Assembly (NCBI GenBank): GCA_021292165.1
Contig: CM037876.1
Coordinates: 37,930,575-37,994,574, forward strand
Direction of reading: 5' to 3'
DNA: 64,000 bases
DNA from: Shinisaurus crocodilurus
Taxonomy: Eukaryota; Chordata; Lepidosauria; Squamata; Shinisauridae
Under the pieces are notes generated by a model. That model saw only the letters and a program-made list of their open reading frames with translations, was not told where the DNA came from and searched no databases. Both the position numbers and the translations under genes were made by a program. The first letter of the stretch is position 1. The number at the start of each line of letters is the position of its first letter. Shown one piece after another: positions 42,876 through 54,061 of the stretch.

Positions 42876-43274
42876 GGGCCAGTTCGCATGACACACCTGC
42901 CTCATCATGGGATTATTTAACCCACAATGAACCATGGTGTATGTTGGGAGCGTGCAGATGCCATTTTGAATACGCAACCCCCAGTCAGGGCAAAAGGGGT
43001 TGTGCTGTGTCATGACAACCCAGCCATTGTGGGTTATTCGAGGGTTAAACAACCCTCACATAACCCTACTACTAATCAAGGATTATGTGAGGTTTGTTTA
43101 ACCCTTGAATAACCAACAATGGTCAGGTTTGCACAACACAGTGCAACCGCCAATTGCCCCAGTTGAGGGTTGCATGTTGAAAACGGCAGCTGCATGTGCC
43201 CAATATGCACCGCCGCTCATTGTGGGTTCAATAACCTATCTATGATGACCCGGCTGTGTCATGCAAACCAGGTC
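42876..43274. mobile_element. 399-bp fold-back element with TAA duplication
   Basis: The two halves are inverted copies of each other across almost the whole length, with a centre near 43073. The ends are GGGCCAGTTCGCATGACACA and, complemented, GACCTGGTTTGCATGACACA. TAA flanks both sides (42873-42875 and 43275-43277). Inner arms carry GGGTTAAACAACCCTCACAT and the matching ATGTGAGGTTTGTTTAACCC. There is no coding capacity. The 3-bp TAA suggests PIF/Harbinger mobilisation (inference). Confidence 0.75.
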
Positions 43275-43277
43275 TAA

Positions 43278-46200
43278 ATCTAAGGTAGCAGAGGCAATGC
43301 CATCAAGATTGTGTTACCTCAACACGATGAACTGTAAATGTAACTCAGATCATTAGGAGCCCATTCAAAGGAATATAGCTCATCTTGTTCAGCTTGACTT
43401 CAGTTGCAACAGGCCAGTTCTGTGTGAAAAAAAACACCCAACATTTCTGCATGTGTTGCTATTAAAGTTCTCCAGCATATCTACACACAAGCCTGGCCTG
43501 GAGTCATACATGCCAAAGCTGACAAATCATTTGGCAATTCACCATGAGGTAGGCAAACATCCACTGGGAACGTTAGTGAGATACCACAATAATTTTGTGT
43601 GTGACCTAAACCTCATTTGAACCCCAGGTCTTCAGGTGTGAAAGGTTAATGCGTTAACCCACTGCAGCATTTACCTCCCCAGCTATGGTACCTATTTCAA
43701 TATACTTTAGCGCTAGTCTGTAAATATGACATTCAGAAGTGGTTCCCAAGAGAACCGGCCACATCAGAGATGGTACTGTCCTGAATAATGCATAGAACAA
43801 AGATCTCTGAGGCTAACTAGAGAGAAAAAGACACTGGGCTCTCTCAAATGGCATTGGAACAGCACTAATGTTGTTTTTAGGTATAGTACTACTGAGGTAT
43901 CACATCTGGTTGAGGCTATTTTTGCTGGGGGGGGGGGACACTTCCTGTGTTACCAAAGATGGGATTTTATATATAAAGTAGCTACACCAGCCCAGCTTGG
44001 CTCTGAATGGTCAGATGGTTTTGTCCATTTGCTATGTTTAGGATGTCATTTTAATTGCTGTTGTGCAAGTAACTGTGTGCTTAATGCTTAGAAAGTACTG
44101 TAATTATCAAGGCAATGACTCCAATGGAAACTTTTTTCCTTTCTTTAACCCACCTGCGTGGGTGGGGTGGGGTGGAATTTAAGGGGGAAATGGGGGATGG
44201 TTTAAACACATACACCCTTCCTAGGGGAACATAGGCCTGATCTGAATTGGGGCCATGCATGCTTACATGAAGGTAAATAAAACTATCACACGTAGCTAGA
44301 CTATGTGTGATTAGCTGAGCCTGGATGTTTAGTTTGGCCCAAATTGAATAACGCTGCAGCCCATTCCAAAAGGGAAGCTGAAAGTTTTTTCCACTGATCT
44401 GCTTGTAAGTGCTGAGAATGAAGAAAAGTAGGACTGAACGCTCACATCAAAATTTCGGCATGCAAATTCCTTTTTTAAAAAAAAATCTCTTCATTTTAAC
44501 TTCTGTGTATATAACACAACAGTCAAACATCAAACAACAATTCACCAGAACGAAATCTTTAATGGCAGCTACAAATGCAAGGTTGGTGATTGGAGTGCAT
44601 TCATACATAATCATTTCACATGCATATAATCAATAGGTAGAAAACAGCATTACATCTTTGTGAGGATCAGAAGCATGTACACACATGTGTATCTCACATT
44701 TTACAGAAGTTCTGTTTCAATTATTCTTAATAAGTAATGTGAGGGTTTGGGCTTTGTTTGTTTTGCCTGCCTCTCCTTTTCAGGACTTCGTTGCCTAAGC
44801 TACACAACCAATGACTGGCAGCCTACCCTTGACAGCCAGGAGAGAGAATAGAAAGTCTGCCATTTCCCCAATGAGTTAAACATGTCTCTGTTGGGAAGGA
44901 ATAGCATAATCAGCAGAGTGGTAATCCAGCTAAGCCCTTGGTCTGGCATGCTAGCAAATTGGAATGTTGCCCCTACTATGATGCAGCTTATGATAGCTTA
45001 TTGGGACTCATCCATCACTCTAATAAAGGGGATCAGATGTACTGTTTCAATGCATTCAATCCCTGCAGTAAACATGGGTAGGGTCCTTCAGCCTCCACTG
45101 ATCCCTGAAAGTCTAGGAGGCTGGTAGAAACCATTGCAGGATCAGCTTGGGTGATGCTGTTTGCATTGCTGGATTCCTTCTTGGAATGGGGGGCTGTCTT
45201 AGGCACTGCCTGTTCTCACAATGGTGCACCACCCACAGCATCAAACCAGGACTATGGGAAGGTACTAGATGGACATGCTCCAAGTAACAAGAAGCATCCC
45301 AATCCTTGTAATACATTCTCCACCAAGAATGGCTGTTGATATAAAAGCAGGAAGAAGAGACTAGGCATGATATGTAGAATGGTGATTCAAACTGGGGTTC
45401 TTCTGTGCTTTTGAGGGGGGGGAGAAATCCTTGCAGATGCCAAGTTTAGAAAAGGGTTAGGTTCTTCCTGAACAAGACTACACCAAAATAGTTACTAAAC
45501 AAAACAACAGATGTATTGCTAAGGGCAAGGTAGATTAACTAACACCAACACTTGCACAATTGCTGTCTTGTGGATACAGCAACACAGTTAAAGCTTCCCA
45601 TTAGACATAAACATATTTCAAAATTGGTGTCCTATCCATATTAGTAGTGAAATACTGAACAAAGATGACAAATCCCAGATACTTGTCCCAAGACTAGCCA
45701 AACCAATAACTACACTGTTATTTCTTCTGCGTCAGCCTCAGAGAATGCTTCCAGATGGTACTTCCCCCACAACTGGAGAAAAGTGTATCTCCAAAAAGAA
45801 ATATCTACTAGCTAGGGTTAAGGTCATGAAAATATAGAATTAAATCGCCTGGAAGATATTCATTCAGTATCTAAGGGATTTTTGGTGAGGCAAAATGTTA
45901 CTTCCAGGTCACTGTGACCTCAAAAATGTATTGACTTGTTTTAATCTAAGGTTACTGGAGAGTCTTCTGCCCCAAACAAAAAGCCAATTTAAACTGTCAT
46001 ACAGAAATGTTCCCACAATGTGTCATCATCACCACAAATCCATCAGAGTGACTAATAAACCAAGAACTCTTAGGCTTCCAAAGGTGTGCTCAGTTGTGAA
46101 ACTCAAAGCTTTAACTTACAAAAAAGAAGCAGAAAACCAAAAACCCCAAGCTTCACAATTAATCTACTTTATCATCTGTTTTATCACCTTGTTCAACAGC

Positions 46201-46314
46201 TCTTTGAAGCCACTGAATATACACAGAAGAAAGGTGTTAACCCTTTCACTGATTACTCTTCCTTAATGGTACACATTTGTTTTATCAAGGTAATTATAAC
46301 CATTATGATAGTTA
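43278..46314. other. Mostly unassigned DNA, no gene
   Basis: About 3 kb with no convincing transposon or coding match. Contains a poly-G run at 43928 and an A run at 44478. GTTAATGCGTTAACCCACTG at about 43646 resembles a complemented tRNA-SINE head but is too short to assign. The longest open frame, 123 codons at 45895-46266, has no recognisable family. Confidence 0.4.
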
Positions 46315-46375
46315 TTATTATTATTCAATTTCTATACTGCCTAATAGCCAAAGCTCGCTGGATGGTTTCACAACA
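46315..46375 (-). mobile_element. LINE 3'-end fragment
   Basis: TTATTATTATTCAATTTC, CTATACTGCCTAATAGCC and AAAGCTCGCTGG match the complemented 3' end at 26365. Confidence 0.5.
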
Positions 46376-46779
46376 AACCATCAACTTTTTGTGCCATTGA
46401 TATTCTTCACAGATAATCTCAGAACTAAGTCGCTGCACATTGGATTAGCGGCAAAAGGAATTTATTTTAGTGGGTTGCTCTCTTATCCTAGAATTTAAAC
46501 CAGTGATGGCACTGATATCTGGAGATCCTGGTAGAAGATTAAAACAAATAAGTTGTGAGCAGAATTGTCTTTACAGATGTATCTGCAAATGAGTCTATGT
46601 ATGTACCGGTAAGTTCAGTATAGGGTTCTTTACTTCATGTTGAGATGTTTGGGCCATGGCCATCATAAATATGTTAGACAGAGGCCCTGTGTAGGGGTCG
46701 CGGGGGCTATCAGAGTGATGGTGCATTGGCAACTGCCCAAGGGTCCTGCATCCTAGCGCAAAGCTTGCTTAAGATTTTA

Positions 46780-47135
46780 ATCAGAGGCCCTTCTCCGGGT
46801 GCCCCCACTAGGCAAGATTTGGCAGGTAGCCATTGGGGAAAGGGCCTTTTCTGTGGTGGCTCCCAAGCTTTGGAATGCCCTTTCCAGAGAAGCTCTCCTG
46901 GCACCTACTTTATATCACTTTGGCACCAAGTGAAGACCTCTCTGTTTTCCCACATCTTTTAACTGGTTTCAGCTCAAATTTGTTTTATATCTGCCATGTG
47001 CTTTTAATGCTGCTTTTATATGTTTTAGTTATTGTTCTATTTTACTGTATGTATTTTTCATTTGTTTTTAATGTTGTTCTAACCCACCTAGGGAACCTGC
47101 TTATTGGGCAGCCTATATATACATAATCATCAATA
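46780..47135 (+). mobile_element. L2-type LINE ORF2 C-terminus and 3' UTR
   Basis: AAAGGGCCTTTTCTGTGGTG, CCCAAGCTTTGGAATGCCC and CTCTCTGTTTTCCCAC are the AFSV..PKLWNAL region and tail. The UTR ends GGGCAGCCTATATATAC. Confidence 0.65.
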
Positions 47136-47711
47136 CTGGGTATACCTTTAATCAGTATTGTCCAGGTAATAATGGGTCAGATTTCAGGGGTCACACATAG
47201 TCAGTTACATTCTGCTCTCAACTTCCAATCATTTGTCATGATACTATCCTGTCATTATCCAAAGTTCTTGTTCCACAAGGGGCTAAAGTACCTCGATGAT
47301 TTCTCCTGTATCAGGAGGAGCCATTCTAGATATTTGAAAAATTGCTTGATAGAATGTCTGGGTAATGCACGTTGTCTGTTTTGTGATGGTACAAATTCTG
47401 TACACTTCTTTAAGCTGCAATCCTAAGCATAGTTAATAGGGAGTAGGCCCCGAAAACACAGTAGGACTCACTTACAAGCAAGCATGCATAAAACTGCTCT
47501 GTCAGTGTGTATTCCTCCCTGCACCCTCACCCCCAAACACACAAAAATGTGTTCACAGATTCTACAATAGGATAAAAATATGGGCTCAGAGTCCAACTTT
47601 CCTCCACCTTGTGCAAGTGGAAGGCACTTCCGTGTGCACACAGGATATCTCTGATTTTAACTCTGGCTGAATCCTCTCACACCCCACCCCACCCCACCCC
47701 AGAAAAGGACA
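47136..47711. other. No gene seen
   Basis: Contains a weak copy of the CAATCC-type palindromic repeat near 47410-47500 and a CCCCACCCCA run at 47681. Confidence 0.4.
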
Positions 47712-47907
47712 TGGCAAGCTGCCTTGTAAGGAATCGGAGCCTTGATCCTTCGAGTTGAGTTTTGCACACACTGATTGGCAAAGGCTCTCCAGGATTTGAG
47801 ACAGGAGTCTTTTCCTAGCCCTACCTGAAGGCACCAGGGGGTGAACCTGGGACCTTTTGCAGGCCAAAACAGGTGCTCTGTCACTGAGTTTATGGCCCTT
47901 TCCCAAA
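47712..47907 (-). mobile_element. tRNA-headed SINE, distinct family
   Basis: On the minus strand the head reads GGGCCATAAACTCAGTGACA and GAGCACCTGTTTTGGC, then GGTCCCAGGTTCACCCC, corresponding to A and B boxes of an alanine-type tRNA-like sequence. The body contains GACTCCTGTCTC and TGGAGAGCCTTTGCC. This family is different from the Sauria-type copies. Confidence 0.7.
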
Positions 47908-49068
47908 AACCATTAGAGGGGTTTCTGCTGAAAGGGGAGCAGAAAAGCATGTTTGCATGAGAAGCAATGATCTCACACAATTTTAGGTCCAAAGCCATGG
48001 AAGGTGAGCATAGGGAGTGGGGATGGTCATACAAAAAAACCCAACCAAACAAGAAAGGGCAGGACTGGTCAGGAGCTGATCCTGGAGAAATGAGCAGAAG
48101 CAGGGATGGCTGGATTTTTGGCAGCAGGATGTGAACGTATCCCACAGCTTTATTCCTAGAGCATCACACAGTCATGTAGAAAAGCATAGATTCCCTTATT
48201 CTGCATCACTATCCCTTCTTAAAGCATCACAGCTCAGCAGGAATGCATTATCTTGTAAATCTTAATTTGGAAGTTATAATAAGCCAGTGTTTGCAAAATT
48301 GGGGTGTTCTATGTAAAGCACAATGTTGAAAACAATCTATTAAATTCATAAAATAAACTGTAATATAATCAAAGACTCCCAACCACTGATGCTTTGGTGG
48401 AGCTACATAAACAGTAAAATGGTGATAGGCTGTTGCCGGCATATACTGAATACTTACTGAAATGCTGTCAAGGGCCATGTCATGACGGAAGCTTAAAAAC
48501 AACTGGCTACCATATGATGCTTGCAATCAGCATGTGTGTATGTGGGGACACAGATGGGGACAGATAGTTCTGTACATCTGCCCTCATGGAGTTATAGCTA
48601 TAAAATTGATAGGATCCAACAGATTATCTAGTCGAGCTCCCTTATTGACTGCTTGAAGAGTGATTGATATAGACATTTCTGTCCTGCATTACTCGGAGCA
48701 GCTAAGAACAATTGAAAATCACAACATGAAGAACCAGACCCTGTACACATTATGCATTTTTCTCATCCAGGCCAGTGGTCAGAAATGTTATGGTGAGGAG
48801 ACTAGGGAATCATTTCAGAATAGACACCTCGGCCTCTTCTATGTTCCAGGCTTCAGAACTTAGTAGTCTAATGTGTTTTAAAGAAATTGAACTGAATTAC
48901 TTCTTAGTGGGAAATTGGGTAGTATCCTGCCTCCATGCTTTTCCTTATATTTCCATACATAAAAAGGGAGCTCCCGATGCCTTCCATGGCTATGGTTCTG
49001 CTCCCTTTCCCCAACTTGTGCAGTCCAGAGGGAAATGCAATAATTCGTTTTGTTATGTTCAGGGATTG
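47908..49068. other. No gene seen; possible CR1 scrap near 48600
   Basis: TTGATAGGATCCAACAG and ATTATCTAGTCGAGCTCCC at 48605-48640 resemble a complemented CR1 3' end. The rest is unassigned. Confidence 0.35.
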
Positions 49069-49785
49069 CATTGTTTACAGCATTTGGGGCCTTTTCACTT
49101 AGAAAAAAGGCCAGTAAGGAGGCATGACAGTGGTGTATATATGTATGCATGGTGTGGAAAAAGTAGACAGGGAGAAGCTTTTCTCCCTGCCCCATATCAT
49201 TAGAACCTGGGATCATTCCATGATGCTGAATGATGTTTCAGGACAGATAAAAGGAAGGACTTCTTCACACAGTGCCTTGACAACTATAGAATTTCTACCA
49301 CAAGAGGCAGCAATGGCCACTGACCTGGATGGATTTAAAAGGGGATGCATAGAGGGTAAGGCTATCAATGGCTACTAGTCATCATGGCTATATGCAACCT
49401 CTAGTATCAGAGGCAGTATCCCCATGTATACTAGTTGCAGGGGAACACGGCTGGGAGGGTACTGTTGCACTCATGCCCTACTTGTGGATTTCCAACTGGC
49501 AGCTGGTTGGTCACTGTGTGAACGGGATGCTGGACTAGATGGACCCTTGCTCAGATCCAGCATGGCTCTTCTTATATTCTTAGATTACCTCCAGCTAGAG
49601 GCAATATGTCTTGGTATAGCAATTCCTCGGGAATACAAGTGGGAAGCTAATATTGTGCTCATGAGTCATGCCGTTTGTGTGCTTCCCACAGGCATCTAGT
49701 CGGCCACAGTAGAAACAAATGCTATACTAGATGGGCCTTCAGTCTGATCCAACATGGCTCTTCTTAAGTTTTTTTTATGCATTTC
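49069..49785 (+). mobile_element. CR1-type LINE ORF2 C-terminus and 3' UTR
   Basis: Frames with shifts read LQHLGPFHLEKRPV, MHGVEKVDREKLFSLPH and then ATDLDGFKRG, the CR1 ORF2 end. The UTR follows with GGCAGTATCCCCATG, a duplicated CTTGTGG/CTTCCCACAGGCATC segment, and CATGGCTCTTCTTA twice (49561 and 49754). The doubled terminus suggests an internal duplication or a second CR1 copy. Confidence 0.75.
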
Positions 49786-50394
49786 TTTTCCTTACAGAAA
49801 ACCTCATTTATTTTGTGTTTTGTTCATTAGAATTGCATTTGTTTCATGTTTAATTTGCTAGCAATTTCCCCCCACCCACCCCGTTTTGGTAGATACATTA
49901 GTCCTTTTGTCTCTTCTTAAAAACACTTTAAAATGTTTTTTAAAATGTAGAGAGGTCATTCTTTTGTGGTGGGTCAAGAGAAGCCACTTTTCCCCCCATT
50001 GTGGCTGCCTTTTTTTTTTTTTTTTGCTTTGGCTGCCATTCCTCCCCCCCCCCCAATGTCCTGGATGATAGGTACAGTTACGTGTGTGTGTGTGTGTATT
50101 CTACAAGGGAGGACAAGTAAAAGCAGCTTGGGATTGATTTTCAGTAGACAAAAATGGCATGAGGCCATTTACAAAGGGTTACAAAGCATCCCCTGCCCCC
50201 CACACACATTGCTTTCCCACTCCACACTGCAGCCTCAGCTGCTCTTTTGCTGTTGTTTAAGTAAAAAAAAATAATCATGGAACTCCACATGTAGTTCTCT
50301 CCTAAACAATACAGGATGATGCAAAACATCCTCTGTCATTGGTTAAATGCCTTCCCTCCCAGTTTTATAGGTATGGACAAATGTTATATTTGTC

Positions 50395-50560
50395 TTTCTC
50401 CTGCATTTGCCTTCTCTCCTGAATTGAAGAACTTTGCGAATCTTGGTAAATACTTAACAAAAATGAACTGAAACTAAATTCTCACCCATCTGCACCAGCC
50501 GGATTCAATAGGTGCAGTTATGCCTAGCATGAAGAGGACCATGATAGCCAGCCATATAGC
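50395..50560. mobile_element. AT-rich transposon fragment, copy A
   Basis: GAACTTTGCGAATCTTGG, AAATTCTCACCCATCTGCACC and GGATTCAATAGGTGCAG (middle motif: TTCTCACCCATCTGCACC) recur in the same order at 52735-52925, so this is an interspersed repeat of an unassigned family. Confidence 0.55.
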
Positions 50561-50714
50561 TGATACAGATGAGGAGCCTGTCAGAAAACAGAGGTGGCAA
50601 ACCTAATTAAGCACTAACACAGTTGAATACACAGGGATTCAAATCCTGACTTAAGAGCAAAGCCCTCAAAGTCCTGGGCATGGATGGATGAATCAGTAAG
50701 TTTTGGTATCTCCC

Positions 50715-50825
50715 ACATTCAAATTCTTTAAATATCAAGTTCTTTTTGTGCCAGATATGGGGAACTTTGTGAATTTTGGTCAATTCTTATCAAAAGCCAA
50801 AGTGAAATGAAACTCTCACCCTATA
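50715..50825. mobile_element. AT-rich transposon fragment, copy B
   Basis: AATATCAAGTTCTTTTTG, GGAACTTTGTGAATTTTGG and GAAACTCTCACC repeat the left part of the 52735 copy. It is only 150 bp from copy A, so both may come from one rearranged element. Confidence 0.5.
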
Positions 50826-51850
50826 TATATATATATATATATCATATACTTATGCAAACATATATTGAAATGAAAGTCTGAAGCTAAAGTAGGCCTGCAC
50901 AACTTGTGTCCTTCCATGCTCAACACAGTTCACTAGCCGTGTATGTTGATTGCTCACCCAGGGACATAATAAACCTGCGGCTTTAACTGTCTGCCACTTG
51001 GGGTTACATAATTGGGAGGTGGGGGTTGTCAAACACCTGGCAGACTGATAGTACATGACTAATGGTCTGTGTTTGGCTTTGTGTGTCACAATGTGTACAG
51101 GCCTGTGAATAGACGGCCATTTTTTTGCCTCCTAGACAAACTCTGTATATTATGATAAATAGTGGGGTGTTTTTTTAAAAAAAAAATAAAATAGGGATAT
51201 TAAAATCATTACACTTCGTGGCACAACTGTGATCCAGCTTGCTACTGGCAATAAGTGATTAATAGATATAAATATTGGCAAATGGAATACTAAAAGATTC
51301 TTGCCTTCATAATTGCTGGTGGGAATACAGGTAAAAACAGAGTCGCTCCATTCTTCTCCCTTTTTAAGGATTATGGGAGTTATTTTGGAATTAATAGCAT
51401 ATTAGGCATGTAGGAACACACTATAATTAAGTTTAAAAAAAATTCCAGTCATCTCTTTGTTTTTGGAGCTTTGTTCAAATTAAAGTGTCTCCATACAGTT
51501 CCCTTTTCAGGAGACACTGTAACTGTTTAACCATAAACAGAATACCTCAGTTTTCCTTTTACTCAATTATGAGAAAGTTATGGAACAGGTTAGAAACACC
51601 TTTCCAACAGCTGAAAGATGTTCTCTGCTGATAAAAGAGAAAAGAGCTACAAAGTAACACTGTCATTAAGAGTAAAATTAACACACTGCACTTCAGTTAA
51701 TACCAATGTTGTCATGAACAACACCCCTTTGAGCATTAGGCAAGTAGAACAAGCTTAACGAATCCTTGGTTGGGAAAGACAACTTGCACAGCCCCAACGT
51801 CGTCATGGGCTCTTAGGAGTAAGTAACCTGAACCTGGAGATCATGTAGGC

Positions 51851-51986
51851 CGGCCTTCTCCAACCTGGTGCCACGCAGATGTTTTGGACCACATCTCCCA
51901 TCTTTTCCAGCCAGCATTGCCAATGGTCAGGAATTCCAGAAGTTGTAGTCCAAAATCTCTGGAAGGCACTAGGTTGGGGAATGCTG
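51851..51986. mobile_element. Short hAT-type MITE (GATGTTTTGGACT family)
   Basis: 136 bp with ends CGGCCTTCTCCAACCTGG and, complemented, CAGCATTCCCCAACCTAG. Flanks ATGTAGGC and GTGTAGGG match at 6 of 8. Confidence 0.75.
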
Positions 51987-52035
51987 GTGTAGGGCGTCTA
52001 CCCTCCTACCCAGGCTGAAAAGCAGAATTCCCACA

Positions 52036-52650
52036 ACACAAACATTGTACCACTATCTGAACATAACACCAGTAAGCAATGAGGTGACCAAGATTACATC
52101 TAATGCCAAATTATTCAGGGTGGTGAAAACCAAAGTAGACTGCATACCGCTCCAAAAGGATCTCTCCAAACTAGTTGAATGGGTGACAAAAATGGCACAT
52201 GCAACTTGATGTAGGTAATTGTAAGATAATGCAGCCTGAGGCAGAAAAAAATATCGTAACTTCACATGCACACTGATGCGCTTTGAACTACTGATGACTA
52301 ACCAAGAAAGAGATCTTGGGGTTGTTGTCAATAGCTCCATGAAAATGTTGACCCAGTGTGTGGCAGATATAAAATTCCATGATAGAGATGATCAGGAAAG
52401 AGATTGAAAATAAAACTGGCAATACCTTCATGCCTTTATACAACTCTAGGATGTGGCCACATTTTGAATACTGTGATCAACATATCTCAAAACAAATATT
52501 GCAGGGCTGGAAAGGTGCAGAAAAGTAATTAGGAGGTGGGGCTGAAACAGCTCCCTGTGAAAAAAGGCAAGAGTGATTGGGGCTTATTAGTTTAGAAAAA
52601 GGCAATTAAAGGGGAAAATGATATAAGATGAAGCATGATGTGTGAGAGAA
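52036..52650 (+). mobile_element. CR1-type LINE ORF2 internal fragment
   Basis: The nucleotide sequence follows the CR1 ORF2 region after the reverse transcriptase core: ACCAAGAAAGAGATCTTGGG, CAATAGCTCCATGAAAATG, GTGGCCACATTTTGAATACTG and GGCTGGAAAGGTGCAGAAAAG (last shortened: GCTGGAAAGGTGCAG). Stops and frameshifts are frequent. It ends near GAAGTATTTCTCCCTC. Confidence 0.7.
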
Positions 52651-52734
52651 GTATTTCTCCCTCTCCTATCCACATCTGCCACTGAGCACCGGATGAATGA
52701 GGGATTGGGAGCTGATTACTACAGATGCAGAAAT

Positions 52735-52925
52735 CTGTCCATTTCACCTTCTCCTGCATTTGAATTTTTGAAATCTCAAGTTCTTTCTGTTGTATGTTCC
52801 ATATCTGTAGAAATCTGCAAATTTTGGTAAATTCTTATTTAAAAAATGAACCAGAATGACATTCTCACTCATCTGTACCGGTGAAATTCAATAAGTACAG
52901 CTATTCCCAGCATAGAGAGGACTGT
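52735..52925. mobile_element. AT-rich transposon fragment, copy C
   Basis: Contains in order CTCAAGTTCTTTCTG, GCAAATTTTGGTAAATTC, CTCACTCATCTGTACCGG and CATAGAGAGGACTGTG, matching the copies at 50395 and 50715. Confidence 0.55.
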
Positions 52926-52927
52926 GA

Positions 52928-52957
52928 ACACACACACACACACACACACACACACAG
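52928..52957. repeat. (AC)n microsatellite
   Basis: About 14 AC units, lying exactly at the broken edge of the Harbinger-like copy that follows. Confidence 0.95.
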
Positions 52958-53155
52958 CACTGGCTCCGAAATTGCACTTGTGACTTTGGATGGCCAGTGC
53001 GAAAAGAACCACACCAGTTGCAAGGGCAGAGGGAGGGCGCTCCAAATTCAGAGTCCCAGCTGTGATCTCGGAGTGCTTTTCCAAGGTTGGAGCTGGGACT
53101 CTGACCTATCCTATGGCCATCTAGACAGCATCTAGCAGCCATAGGATTACGTCCT
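52958..53155. mobile_element. Harbinger-like element, copy 4, half
   Basis: GCACTGGCTCCGAAATTGC, AAAAGAACCACACCAGTTGC, TCCAAGGTTGGAGCTGGG and CATCTAGACAGCATCTAGC follow the right half of 29198-29622. The left half is replaced by (AC)n. Confidence 0.65.
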
Positions 53156-53580
53156 TACATTGTTAGTTTTCAATCTGAGTTTTGACACTGTGATGTTTTA
53201 TGATCTTTTAAAGAAAAAAAAAGTGCATCCTAGACATGTAGTTTTTAACTTTTTTTTTTTTTTTTTAACAGTAAGTCCTGATCTCCAAGGGCTGTTTTAT
53301 TCTTAGATGCTTTGTCCTTTAAACAATGTTTGTTTTTAATATATGTTTCACGTTGTTAATTTTTAACTAAAACATTTTTGGCTTTCAAGTTTAAATGTCT
53401 TCTTTTAAAAACTAAAATAGTTGGTGGGATTTTGCTTCAACATTGCATAATGAGAGCTTGTATTTTATTTGATTATGTTTCCTTTTCATTTTCTGATCCC
53501 GTTCTTTATATGGTGTTGTATATACTGCGCCTGAAGAAGGATTTTCCTAAACATCTTGGGCCCAGAAATACATTTGTTTC
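53156..53580. other. No gene seen
   Basis: AT-rich unassigned sequence with a T run at 53251-53268. Confidence 0.45.
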
Positions 53581-53592
53581 AGCATCTGGAGT

Positions 53593-53630
<38 letters not shown>

Positions 53631-53638
53631 ATCTGGAG

Positions 53639-53677
<39 letters not shown>

Positions 53678-53750
53678 GCATCTGGAGTCACACACACACA
53701 CACACAGAGCATCTGGAGTCACACACACACGCACGCACACACATGCCTGT
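53581..53750. repeat. Compound minisatellite: GCATCTGGAGTCACAC plus (GA)n/(CA)n
   Basis: GCATCTGGAGTCACAC occurs four times (about 53582, 53630, 53678, 53708), separated by a (GA)n tract and then by (CA)n tracts of decreasing length. The last tract directly precedes a 5S-headed SINE. Confidence 0.9.
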
Positions 53751-53756
53751 GGCTTG

Positions 53757-53920
53757 CGCTGGCTCAGTTTGTCTGAGCGTGGAAAGCTAAGCAGGGTCAG
53801 GCCTGGTTATTACTTGGATGGGAGACCCCGCCTCCTCTAGTTTCCTGCATTGAGCAGGAGGTTGGACTCAATAGCCTTGTAGGCTCCTTCCAACTCTATG
53901 ATCTATGAAATCTATGAAAT
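53757..53920 (+). mobile_element. 5S rRNA-headed SINE with CR1 tail, copy 3
   Basis: GGAAAGCTAAGCAGGGTCAG, GCCTGGTTATTACTTGGATG and GGGAGACC match 5S rRNA, then CCTGCATTGAGCAGGAGG, TTGGACTCAATAGCCTTG and CCTTCCAACTCTATGATC match the CR1 3' end. The tail is ATCTATGAAATCTATGAAAT. This is the best preserved of the three copies. Confidence 0.82.
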
Positions 53921-54061
53921 CCTTTCCCCCCCATCTCCAGAGAACTGCTTCACACATGGCTGTTGCCCACCTGTGAATCAAGCCACATGCTAATATGAGT
54001 GAGCAGGTGATAGGGAAATAATCCTGCTGGCACCTCTATTCCTCTTCACAGCAGCAGAATG

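Larger units (their letters stand above)
49786..51850. other. Mostly unique DNA, no gene
   Basis: Contains T and C runs at 50011-50055, (GT)n at 50082-50098 and (AT)n at 50823-50843. 51100-51700 is AT-rich and repeat-free, with the texture of conserved non-coding DNA. Two transposon fragments are listed separately. Confidence 0.4.

Noticed and set aside
45895..46266. 123-codon open frame
   Set aside because: No recognisable domain, no splice or promoter context, and AT-rich unassigned DNA; length is compatible with chance.
53581..53750. Possible CRISPR-like regular spacing
   Set aside because: The fillers are simple (GA)n/(CA)n tracts and not unique spacers, and the genome is vertebrate.
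53378..53776. Frame encoding long Thr-His and Arg-Glu repeats
   Set aside because: Direct translation of (CA)n and (GA)n microsatellites.
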